Positions 8,555 through 16,346 of a DNA stretch of 64,000 nt are shown here, one piece after another. The DNA is from Fodinibius sp964490705 (GTDB lineage Bacteria > Bacteroidota > Rhodothermia > Balneolales > Balneolaceae): NCBI GenBank assembly GCA_964490705.1, contig CAZBCG010000013.1, forward strand, positions 1 to 64,000, read 5' to 3'. The notes beneath the pieces were generated by a model, which saw only the letters and a program-made list of their open reading frames with translations, made no database searches and had not been told where the DNA came from. Positions within the stretch are counted from its first letter, which is position 1; each line of letters opens with the position of its first letter. A program made the position numbers and the translations under genes.

Positions 8555-10726
8555 TTACTGCTGTGCCATGTAATACAGCTGCATCACGCGGAGTTCATCG
8601 TAGCCCACCGCCTTATCCAGCTTGTCGTAAATGGGGCGCAGCATATGCGGTGCCACTTCATCAAAAACGGCCAGCACTTCGTCGCGTTTGCGGGTCGAAA
8701 GGGAAGAGGCTTCCACAATGCCCTCCGGACGCAATTCATTGCCTTCTTCGAGATAGGTTTTCAGGTGCTTAATAATCGACACGTTCTTTACGCCGTACTG
8801 TTCGGCCAGGTGGTCAATCGACTTGCCATTATTGAAGGCTTCGCCGATACGCTTGTGTTTATCAATTTTTGAAAGTTCTTCTTTCTTCTCTTTCAGCGTT
8901 TTCTCCTGTTCCTCGATATCATGTTCATCGCAGTAGCTGCGGATGATCTTCAGGAAGTCCATGCCGTATTTTTTCTTTTTAACCGAGCCCACGCCGTAAA
9001 TCGGCATCAGGTTGTCCGTAGATTGTGGAAAATAGTAGGCCATCTCCATCAGCGTAGTATCGGGGAAAATGGCATGCGGCGGCACGGATTGTTGGTCGGC
9101 CAGCTCTTTTCGTTTTTCGCGGAGCTGCTCAAACAGATCTTTCTCGTAATTCTTTTCGACCTCCGAGGTTGTGCGATCCATCGCTTCGTCGCCGATCACC
9201 GTATCGCTGCGGTCGAGGGCGCCAAAGACGTTTTCTTTGCCGTTGAGCACGGCTCGACCTTGCTCTGTAATAGTTAGCGCACCGCGATTTTCTTCCTGTT
9301 CAAGATAACCCTGTTTCACCAGCATGCGTCCCAGCAGCACCCACTGTTCTTTAGCCCATTCATTGCCAATATTATAGGTTGAAAGCTCGTCGTGGCCGTT
9401 TTTAAGTACTTGTTCTTTTGTTGATCCGCGCAGGATATCAGTAATGTAGTAGGCGTCAAACTGTTCATCGGTACGGCTGATGCACGATAAAAACTTCTGT
9501 GCCTGCACCGTCAGATCCTCGACTTCAGCATCCAGCGACAGACAGTTATCGCACATGCCGCATTCATCCTTTTCATAGGTTTCGCCAAAGTATTCCATCA
9601 GTGGGATACGCCGGCACTCGTCGGACTCCAGGAAGCTCATCAAATCTTTGAGATGTTTCTCGGCTACCTCTTTTTCTTTGCCTTCTTTTTGATTGATGAA
9701 GTACTGAATCTTCTGCTTGTCGGATCGGCTGTACAGCAGAAAGCAGTCCGACCGCAAGCCGTCGCGACCGGCGCGACCAATCTGCTGGTAATAGGATTCA
9801 ATATTTTTGGGCATATCGTAGTGCATCACAAAACGTACATTGGGTTTATCAATTCCCATCCCAAAGGCAATGGTGGCCACGATAATTGAGATATCATCGC
9901 GAATAAACAGCTCCTGATTGCGATTGCGAAGCTTCTTTGACAATCCCGCATGGTATGGTTTAACCGAGTGACCTTCTTTTTTGAGTTCTACATACAACTC
10001 TTCGACCTGCTTGCGGGAAAAGCAATAGATAATGCCCGATTGTTTTTTGCGGGTGTAGAGAAAATCCAGCGTTTGCTCCAGTGGATCTTCTTTGTCGGCA
10101 ACTTTTAAGAATAAGTTTTTTCGATCGAAGCTGGCCAGGAAGGTCTCCGAATCGCCAAGCTTAAGAATGTCTTTGATATCCTGTCGGACACGCGGCGTAG
10201 CCGTAGCCGTAAGCGCCAGGCAGGTTGCATCGGGAAAGTCTTTGCGCACTTTCGTGAGTTCGCGATAATCGGGCCGAAAATCATGCCCCCATTCCGAAAT
10301 ACAGTGCGCCTCGTCAATGGTAAACAGATCCACATCTTGATTGTCCAGGAGCTCCCGCGTTTTATCCATCAGCAGAGTTTCCGGTGCTAGGTATAGCATT
10401 TTGACTTCGCCGTTTTTCAGCTTTTGGACATTGTGCTGGTATTCTTGTGGCGTAAGTGAGCTGTTGAGATAAATGGCCGGAATATCGTACTGGCGAAGCT
10501 GCTCAACCTGGTCTTTCATCAGCGAGATGAGCGGAGATACGACGATCGTAAGTCCATCGAAAAGGAGGGCCGGAATTTGATAGCAAAGCGATTTTCCGCC
10601 GCCCGTGGGCATAATTACCAAGGCGTCTTCTTTGTCGAGCACCTGCGAAATGATATCCTCTTGCAGGGGACGGAAATCTTCGTATCCAAAAACGTTGTTG
10701 AGCTTATTTTTTGCTTCTTTAATCAT
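8555..10726 (-). CDS. recQ: ATP-dependent DNA helicase RecQ
   Basis: A 3'-5' superfamily 2 helicase for recombination and repair. Residues 1-350 hold the helicase core with Walker A MPTGGGKSLCYQ (about 39-50) and the DEAH box in TIDEAHCISEWGHDFRPDYR. The RecQ-C zinc module follows with the cysteine set CRRIPLMEYFGE...CGMCDNC, then a winged helix, an HRDC domain (about residues 525-605) and a C-terminal helix-turn-helix extension. At 723 residues it is the longer form common in Bacteroidota. It appears monocistronic, with a terminator at 8494-8522. Confidence 0.95.
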   Translation of the reverse strand: MIKEAKNKLNNVFGYEDFRPLQEDIISQVLDKEDALVIMPTGGGKSLCYQIPALLFDGLTIVVSPLISLMKDQVEQLRQYDIPAIYLNSSLTPQEYQHNVQKLKNGEVKMLYLAPETLLMDKTRELLDNQDVDLFTIDEAHCISEWGHDFRPDYRELTKVRKDFPDATCLALTATATPRVRQDIKDILKLGDSETFLASFDRKNLFLKVADKEDPLEQTLDFLYTRKKQSGIIYCFSRKQVEELYVELKKEGHSVKPYHAGLSKKLRNRNQELFIRDDISIIVATIAFGMGIDKPNVRFVMHYDMPKNIESYYQQIGRAGRDGLRSDCFLLYSRSDKQKIQYFINQKEGKEKEVAEKHLKDLMSFLESDECRRIPLMEYFGETYEKDECGMCDNCLSLDAEVEDLTVQAQKFLSCISRTDEQFDAYYITDILRGSTKEQVLKNGHDELSTYNIGNEWAKEQWVLLGRMLVKQGYLEQEENRGALTITEQGRAVLNGKENVFGALDRSDTVIGDEAMDRTTSEVEKNYEKDLFEQLREKRKELADQQSVPPHAIFPDTTLMEMAYYFPQSTDNLMPIYGVGSVKKKKYGMDFLKIIRSYCDEHDIEEQEKTLKEKKEELSKIDKHKRIGEAFNNGKSIDHLAEQYGVKNVSIIKHLKTYLEEGNELRPEGIVEASSLSTRKRDEVLAVFDEVAPHMLRPIYDKLDKAVGYDELRVMQLYYMAQQ

Positions 10727-10775
10727 GTGTCGCTGATAAGATCTGATTTATCTGAAAGTACAGATAAAAATATTA

Positions 10776-11155
10776 TTAATTGCTATTTATGAGGCGTTTA
10801 AAGTTAAGGCTGTTTTCTCCAAAGTTGAAGAGGAGGGCGATCTCTAGATCGAAAGCAGTCAAATAGTTAAGTATTTGATTAAAGTGTGTATTATTAATTT
10901 CGGATACCGCTTTTAGTTCAACCAATACTTTATTTTCTACTAAAAATCTACTCTTCGTTTTCCAACGGATTCTCCTGTGTAGAATAAAGGCATTGAGATT
11001 TCACGGTCATAATTGATTTCATTGTCATTTAATTCAATAGCTAAGCTGCGCTGATAAATAACTTCAGGGAAGCCACTTCCTAAATCAGAGTGAACTTCCA
11101 TTGCACTACCAATAACGGCACCGGTTATATCACTATACTTATAACTCTTATCCAT
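10776..11155 (-). pseudogene. GxxExxY family protein, single-base frameshift
   Basis: The intact reading from ATG 11155 gives 71 residues with the family signature GSGFPEVIYQ and stops after KRRVDF. The remaining family sequence (LVENKVLVELKAVSEI, FNQILNYLTAFDLEIALLF, FGENSLNFKRLI) continues in another frame down to a stop at 10776-10778. The break is at a run of five A on plus (near 10941-10945, reading CTACTAAAAATCTACTC). One more A would restore a 126-residue protein, the normal length of the family (about 125). So the gene is either a recent pseudogene, phase-variable, or a sequencing error. GxxExxY proteins have a PD-(D/E)XK-like core of unknown function. It lies beside the carB inverted repeat. 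Confidence 0.88.
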
Positions 11156-11158
11156 AAA

Positions 11159-11268
11159 AGGTCACAGATTAATTTTTCAGACTTCGTTCAATAAGTAAGA
11201 CCCGATGAAATCTAAATACTTACAATCAAAATCAACGAAATCTGGGTAACCAGTTTAATCTGTGACCT
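11159..11268. repeat. 110-bp element with perfect 14-bp inverted ends at the carB stop
   Basis: Ends AGGTCACAGATTAA (11159-11172) and TTAATCTGTGACCT (11255-11268) are perfect inverted copies. The carB stop (CTA on plus, 11267-11269) overlaps the right end and the GxxExxY start (11155) is just outside the left end. No coding capacity. The terminal sequence belongs to the same CACAGATTA-type family as the elements at hemD, hemE and hemF. Confidence 0.85.
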
Positions 11269-14104
11269 ACTTGCTCAGATAAAGGTTCTTAAATTCAAAT
11301 GGTTTCTTGAAATGTTCGTCGTTAAAGTCCTCCATAAAGTAGATCGTTTCGCCGGTGGACTTCATCTCGGGACCAAGCTCTTTCTTCACTTCAGGAAACT
11401 TATCGAAGGGAAAGACCGGTTCTTTGATCGCCCATTTGTCGAGCGTGGAGGTCAGGTCTTTTTTATCGAAATCTTTGAGTTTTGCACCGAGCATTACCTT
11501 CACGGCAATTTGTGCTTCGGGACGTCCGGTTGCCTTCGCAAGAAACGGAATTGTGCGTGTTGACCGCGGATTCGCCTCGAGCACATATACTTTATCACCC
11601 TGAATCGCATACTGCACATTCAGGAAGCCTTTGATGTTCATGTTACTGGCAATTTTTTCGTGATACTCCTTGATTTTTTCAATGGCAGTATCGCTAAGAG
11701 AATAGGTCGGAATTACGGCCGTGGAGTCCCCGGAATGAACGCCTGCTGGCTCGATATGTTGCATAATGCCGGCAATGTGCATCTCGTCGCCGTCATAAAC
11801 GGCATCCACATCCACCTCAACAGCGTCTTCCAGAAACTTATCGATCAGGAAGGCATTTTCGGGATGGGTATCCAGCACGCGCTCGGTATAGAATTCGAGT
11901 TCATCCTGTTTTACGGCGATTCGCATGCCCTGTCCGCCGAGTACGTAACTGGGACGAATAAGCACCGGATAGCCAATGCGATTGGCAATTTCGATGGCGC
12001 CGTCCACATCTTCGGCGGTACCGTAGGATGGAAACGGGATATCCAGTTTTTTGAGGAATTCGGAGAACGACCCGCGATCTTCGGCAAAGTCGATCATCTC
12101 AAAGTCGGTACCAAAAATCTTGATACCCTCTTCTACAAATCGTTTGCCGAGCTTGAGGGCTGTTTGTCCGCCCACCTGAAGGATCACGCCTTCGGGCTGC
12201 TCGTGTTCATAAATATCCATCACGCGTTCCCAAAAGACCGGCTCAAAGTAAAGCTTATCAGCAGTATCAAAATCGGTGGACACCGTTTCAGGGTTGCAGT
12301 TTATCATGATGGCTTCGTAACCCATTTCCTGAGCGGCGTGTACAGCATGCACACAGGAGTAGTCGAACTCGATGCCCTGACCAATTCTGTTGGGACCGCT
12401 GCCGAGGATAAGTACCTTTTTCTTGTCGGATACTTCGCTCTCGTTTTCACCTTCGTAGGCGGAGTAGAAGTAGGGCGTTTCGGCCGGGAATTCTGCCGCG
12501 CAGGTATCCACGACCTTGAACGAAGGCAGCATATCAAATTCTTTTCGCTTGGCGCGGACTTCATTATCCGTCACTTCGCCATTGCTCTGGCTGAGCATCC
12601 AGGCAATCTGCTCATCCCCAAAGCCGGCCTGTTTGAGTTCAAAAAGATCTTCCTCGGGGATATTATCGAGCGTTTGTCCCTCGGTACGATTTTCCAGTGA
12701 AACCATGTACCGAATCTGCTGCAAAAACCACGGATCCACTTTAGTGATATCCGCAATTTCTTCGACGGAGGCACCCAGCTTAAAGGCATTTCGGATGTTG
12801 AGCATGCGATCCCAGTAGGGTTTCTCGAGTCGTTCGCGCACATGCTTGCGATCGAGTTCTTCGTACCCATCGGCACCCAGTCCTGCGCGACCAATTTCCA
12901 GGGATTGAAACGCTTTGTTCAGCGCTTCGGGGAAATTTCGACCAATCGACATGGCTTCGCCCACAGCTTTCATCTGCGTGGTCAACTCCTCGTTTACATT
13001 GGGAAATTTTTCGAAATTGAAGCGCGGCGTCTTCACAATCACATAGTCGATGGACGGTTCAAAACAGGCCGAGGTGTTCCCGGTAATGGGATTGGGCAAT
13101 TCATCAAGACTGTAGCCTACCGCCAGCTTGGTCGCAATTTTGGCGATGGGGTATCCCGTTGCTTTGGATGCCAGTGCCGATGACCGACTTACGCGAGGGT
13201 TGATCTCGATAGCCACAAAACGGTCACTTTCGGGATCAACGGCAAACTGCACGTTACAGCCGCCGGCAAAGGTACCGATGGAGCGCATCATTTTGATGGC
13301 GGCATCGCGCAACATCTGAAACTGCTTGTCGGTCAGTGTTTGTGATGGTGCTACGGTCACCGAATCACCGGTGTGCACGCCCATCGGGTCGATATTTTCG
13401 ACGGTACAGATAATAACTACGTTATCGTTGGGATCGCGCAGCAGTTCGAGCTCGTATTCTTTCCATCCAAAAATAGATTCTTCGATGAGCACGCGGTGTA
13501 CGGGACTCATTTCGAGTCCGCGCAGCACTTTGCTTTCAAACTCGTCTTCGGTCCAGACGATACCTCCGCCGGCTCCGCCCATGGTAAAGGAGGGACGAAT
13601 GACGATGGGTAGTCCGCCAAGGTCTTCGGCAATTTCTTTGGCTTCGAGCACAGATTCTGCTGCTCGGCTTCGGCACTGGGGGATGTCTATTTCGTCCATC
13701 AGATCGCGAAACTCCTGGCGATCTTCGGTGATATCCACCGCATCAATATCCACGCCGATGATCTGGATGTCGCGTTCGGTCCAGTAATTCTCGTGCTGTA
13801 GATCGCGGGTCAGGTTTAATCCCGTTTGGCCGCCCATCGTGGGCAGCACAGCATCGGGCTCTTCTTTTTCTACAATTTCTTTGATCGACTCGATGGTCAA
13901 CGGCTTCAAATAAACCTCATCGGCCATCATCGGGTCGGTCATGATGGTCGCGGGATTGGAGTTGATGAGAATAACTTCATATCCGTCCTCCATCAGGGAT
14001 TTGCAGGCTTGCGATCCGGAGTAGTCAAATTCGCAGGCTTGTCCGATTACGATAGGTCCGGAGCCGATGATCAATATTTTGCTGATGTCGTCGCGTCGTG
14101 GCAT
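11267..14104 (-). CDS. carB: Carbamoyl-phosphate synthase large subunit, no MGS domain
   Basis: Uses ammonia from CarA, bicarbonate and 2 ATP to make carbamoyl phosphate for pyrimidine and arginine synthesis. Two ATP-grasp synthetase halves are present (about residues 1-400 and 555-935), with paired motifs GSGPIVIGQACEFDYSG and GSGPNRIGQGIEFDYS, and EINPRVSRSSALASKATGYP and EANPRSTRTIPFLAKATGRP. The protein stops at residue 945 after GETIYFMEDF, whereas the E. coli type has about 1070 residues. The C-terminal MGS-like domain, which binds UMP and ornithine, is absent; the following DNA is a repeat, not a broken domain. It lies 90 bases after carA. Confidence 0.95.
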   Translation of the reverse strand: MPRRDDISKILIIGSGPIVIGQACEFDYSGSQACKSLMEDGYEVILINSNPATIMTDPMMADEVYLKPLTIESIKEIVEKEEPDAVLPTMGGQTGLNLTRDLQHENYWTERDIQIIGVDIDAVDITEDRQEFRDLMDEIDIPQCRSRAAESVLEAKEIAEDLGGLPIVIRPSFTMGGAGGGIVWTEDEFESKVLRGLEMSPVHRVLIEESIFGWKEYELELLRDPNDNVVIICTVENIDPMGVHTGDSVTVAPSQTLTDKQFQMLRDAAIKMMRSIGTFAGGCNVQFAVDPESDRFVAIEINPRVSRSSALASKATGYPIAKIATKLAVGYSLDELPNPITGNTSACFEPSIDYVIVKTPRFNFEKFPNVNEELTTQMKAVGEAMSIGRNFPEALNKAFQSLEIGRAGLGADGYEELDRKHVRERLEKPYWDRMLNIRNAFKLGASVEEIADITKVDPWFLQQIRYMVSLENRTEGQTLDNIPEEDLFELKQAGFGDEQIAWMLSQSNGEVTDNEVRAKRKEFDMLPSFKVVDTCAAEFPAETPYFYSAYEGENESEVSDKKKVLILGSGPNRIGQGIEFDYSCVHAVHAAQEMGYEAIMINCNPETVSTDFDTADKLYFEPVFWERVMDIYEHEQPEGVILQVGGQTALKLGKRFVEEGIKIFGTDFEMIDFAEDRGSFSEFLKKLDIPFPSYGTAEDVDGAIEIANRIGYPVLIRPSYVLGGQGMRIAVKQDELEFYTERVLDTHPENAFLIDKFLEDAVEVDVDAVYDGDEMHIAGIMQHIEPAGVHSGDSTAVIPTYSLSDTAIEKIKEYHEKIASNMNIKGFLNVQYAIQGDKVYVLEANPRSTRTIPFLAKATGRPEAQIAVKVMLGAKLKDFDKKDLTSTLDKWAIKEPVFPFDKFPEVKKELGPEMKSTGETIYFMEDFNDEHFKKPFEFKNLYLSK

Positions 14105-14194
14105 TTTGAGTTTACTGGTCTATTTGTTGATAGATTATAATTTCGTCCTGTTTCTTACATGCTGGGACGTATCCTCGATACGCATTTTACGATT

Positions 14195-15313
14195 TTACGC
14201 CAGTTCCTTTTTTCCTTCTTTAATCATATCCATGAACTGGTCGAAAAGATATCGTGAGTCGTGCGGACCAGGCGAAGCTTCGGGATGATATTGTACTGAC
14301 ATACCCGGGAAGTTTTTGAATCGTAATCCTTCGATGGTGTCGTCATTAAGGTTCAAATGCGTTACTTCCACTTTGGATTCATCTAGTGCATCTTCGTCAA
14401 CGGCGAAACCGTGATTTTGCGTCGTAATTTCTACTAATCCGGTTTCTAAGTTTTTGACGGGATGATTTGCTCCGCGGTGTCCCACATACATTTTCTTAGT
14501 AGAGATTCCCTCCGAGAGCGCCATCAGCTGGTGTCCCAAGCAGATTCCGAAAATCGGCTTCCCGGTGCTTTTGGCATAATTCACAACATCGAGTGCATAT
14601 TCACTGGTAGCATTGGGATCGCCCGGGCCATTGCTGAAAAAGAATCCGTCGGGACCCCATTGCTTTAGCTCTTCGATATATTCACCTTTGGCCGGGAATA
14701 TGCGCAGCGTGCAGCCGCGATCCACAAAGTTGTCAATAATGCTTTGCTTGATGCCGTAGTCGAAGGCGGCCACTTTAAAGGGACCGTCGCTGTGCACAGT
14801 TTCAGGTTCTTTTCGAGTGACTTCCGTGGCAAGTTCAAGGCCTTCCATATCATCCCAATTGCGTGCTTTTTTGACCAGTTTATCTTCGTCGAGCTCGGTG
14901 GATGAGATGACGGCATTCATCACGCCTTTGCTCCGGATGTGGCGGACCAGCTTGCGCGTATCCACACCGCTGATACCCACGAGTTCGTTTCGTTCGAGAT
15001 ATTCCTGGAGGTTGCCGTCGGCCTGTGGATTGCTGTGCTCCCACGAAAAGGAGCGAACGATAAGTCCGGCAATCATCGTTTTGCGGGCTTCGTCGTCGCG
15101 GCTCATGGTACCGTAATTCCCGATATGGGGATAGGTCATCATCATAAGCTGGCCGTAGTAGCTGGGATCGGTGAAGATTTCCTGGTAGCCTACCATGCTG
15201 GTGTTGAAACATAACTCACCGCCGGTAGTACCTTTTTTGCCAATGGCAAAACCATGTTCTACGGTACCGTCGGATAGTGCAATGATAGCTTTATCTCTGG
15301 GATATTGAGACAT
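14195..15313 (-). CDS. carA: Carbamoyl-phosphate synthase small subunit (glutamine amidotransferase)
   Basis: Hydrolyses glutamine and channels ammonia to CarB. The 372-residue protein has the N-terminal CPSase small-chain domain (1-145; GGELCFNTSMVGYQEIFTDPSY at about 31-52 is typical) and a class I glutaminase domain with catalytic Cys258 in GICLGHQL and His343/Glu345 in QYHPEASPGPHD. It is the first gene of carA-carB. Its 5' region (15314-15617) holds three hairpins, the last an intrinsic terminator ending about 47 bases before the ATG. Confidence 0.95.
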   Translation of the reverse strand: MSQYPRDKAIIALSDGTVEHGFAIGKKGTTGGELCFNTSMVGYQEIFTDPSYYGQLMMMTYPHIGNYGTMSRDDEARKTMIAGLIVRSFSWEHSNPQADGNLQEYLERNELVGISGVDTRKLVRHIRSKGVMNAVISSTELDEDKLVKKARNWDDMEGLELATEVTRKEPETVHSDGPFKVAAFDYGIKQSIIDNFVDRGCTLRIFPAKGEYIEELKQWGPDGFFFSNGPGDPNATSEYALDVVNYAKSTGKPIFGICLGHQLMALSEGISTKKMYVGHRGANHPVKNLETGLVEITTQNHGFAVDEDALDESKVEVTHLNLNDDTIEGLRFKNFPGMSVQYHPEASPGPHDSRYLFDQFMDMIKEGKKELA

Positions 15314-15617
15314 GTCGAGAAAAGTCGTGTTTTGAGGTATTCGAGATTAGGTATAAAAAAAATCCGACAACGAATGCGATGTCGGATTTCAAAAAGGGGA
15401 ATGATGTGCGTGGTATCTGGTGCCAGCCAGATAATAATTCATTTTGTTTTGGGCAGTGTGATCTGCCGTCAGCTGTAACGGACGCTTCGTAGAAGGTCAA
15501 GTGTTAAAGTGTTGTTGTCGGTCGTTACTGTGCGTACTGGACTAATTCCAGCGCAAAACTGTATTAAAATACGAATTGAACGTTCTATTTTCAACGGAAT
15601 TTTTGGATGAATTTCGG
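15314..15617 (-). promoter_or_regulatory. Hairpin-rich leader upstream of carA
   Basis: 304 bases without a gene. Read on the minus strand towards carA there are three hairpins: GGCAG/CTGCC (15452-15467), TATCTGG/CCAGATA (15414-15433, perfect 7-bp stem) and the terminator at 15360-15389. The terminator is about 230 bases past the stop of the previous gene but only about 47 before carA, a layout that suits transcription attenuation. I could not recognise a PyrR binding loop, so regulation is inference. Confidence 0.4.
15360..15389 (-). terminator. Intrinsic terminator before carA
   Basis: Perfect 10-bp stem AAATCCGACA / TGTCGGATTT with a 10-base loop. On the minus strand it is followed by eight T (TTTTTTTTATACC). 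It is either the terminator of the CPXCG gene or the terminator arm of a carA attenuator. Confidence 0.88.
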
Positions 15618-15818
15618 TTACTGAGACTGCCGGCTTTGAATAATGAATTTGTCGTTCCATTCGTCATACGAAACCGAAAGCTTGTTGGGGCGGCAACAAA
15701 CTTGGCAGTCTTCGATATAGGTTTGTGTATTACCCTGTGAGGGATCTACGAAGGTGTGATTGCATTCGCCGCAATAGGCGCAGTGGTATTCGGCGGATGT
15801 GGTACTTTGTGGTTTCAT
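15618..15818 (-). CDS. CPXCG motif cysteine-rich protein
   Basis: A 66-residue protein with two Cys pairs, CAYCGE (residues 13-18) and EDCQVCCRPNKL (36-47), matching the small CPXCG zinc-ribbon-like family (usual core: CPYCGE, a VDPSGG-like turn, then YVEDCxVCCRP). The turn VDPSQGNTQTYIEDC is visible. The family probably binds one zinc; no biochemical role is established. Gene is isolated, with a 304-base leader region downstream before carA. Confidence 0.85.
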   Translation of the reverse strand: MKPQSTTSAEYHCAYCGECNHTFVDPSQGNTQTYIEDCQVCCRPNKLSVSYDEWNDKFIIQSRQSQ

Positions 15819-15888
15819 AGATTAAGAAGATAAAATAAATGTTCATTTTTTCATTCAAGAAAAAACAAACAACTTACAGCATTAGTAT

Positions 15889-15975
15889 AACCACAGAGGA
15901 TACAGAGGTAACCACGGAGTTTCACAGAGAAAATGGAATTGTTCTCTGCGAAATCCTCAGTGTGCCTCTGCGGTT
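15889..15975. repeat. Dispersed inverted repeat, CCACAGAGG type
   Basis: Left part ACCACAGAGGATACAGAGG and right part CCTCAGTGTGCCTCTGCGGTT are imperfect inverted copies around a short centre. It lies eight bases from the stop of the membrane protein gene at 15984. Repeats of this kind are common between genes in environmental Bacteroidota genomes (general knowledge). Confidence 0.75.
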
Positions 15976-15983
15976 CAAAGGTA

Positions 15984-16340
15984 TTACCTATTAGCTTGCT
16001 GTTCAGCAAAAAATGTATCCGAAAACAGGTAGCCGGCTAATGTTGTGAGTCCCCCCGCCAGCCCGCCGATGAGCACGGTAATCAAAATTACAAGCCACGA
16101 ATGCGGTAAGCTAAACAGATTAGCAATACGTTCGGTTAGGATGCCATTATTACCAAGATGGATAAGCAGCGATTGGAGAAACCACAATCCGCCAATGCCC
16201 AGGAAGCCATATCCAAAAGCGTGACTTCCCGATTTACCAAGTTGGGCACCGAGCACCAATCCGGGAATGGCAATAATCCACCAGGGGAAAATGAGGCTCA
16301 GCAACCAAGCCGTAAGGGCAAGTAAGAGTGCTAAAATCAT
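15984..16340 (-). CDS. Small membrane protein of unknown function
   Basis: A 118-residue protein with about four hydrophobic segments (residues 1-20, 22-32, 46-62 and 80-107) and glycine-rich turns (GGLAGGLTTLAGYLF). I do not recognise a named family. Its start is only six bases downstream of the penicillin acylase stop, so the two are probably one operon. The N-terminal hydrophobic stretch is a membrane anchor rather than a cleavable signal. Confidence 0.65.
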   Translation of the reverse strand: MILALLLALTAWLLSLIFPWWIIAIPGLVLGAQLGKSGSHAFGYGFLGIGGLWFLQSLLIHLGNNGILTERIANLFSLPHSWLVILITVLIGGLAGGLTTLAGYLFSDTFFAEQQANR

Positions 16341-16346
16341 AACCGG

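Noticed and set aside
11159..11268. Insertion sequence
   Set aside because: Only 110 bp and no transposase; at most a MITE-like element.
11312..13787. Long plus-strand frames inside carB and similar frames inside recQ, mutS2 and S9 peptidase
   Set aside because: They are antisense shadows of well-conserved genes and carry no domain of their own.
11267..14104. carB truncated by a frameshift or misassembly
   Set aside because: The protein ends cleanly after the second synthetase half and the following DNA does not encode any MGS-like sequence; short CarB is known in Bacteroidota.
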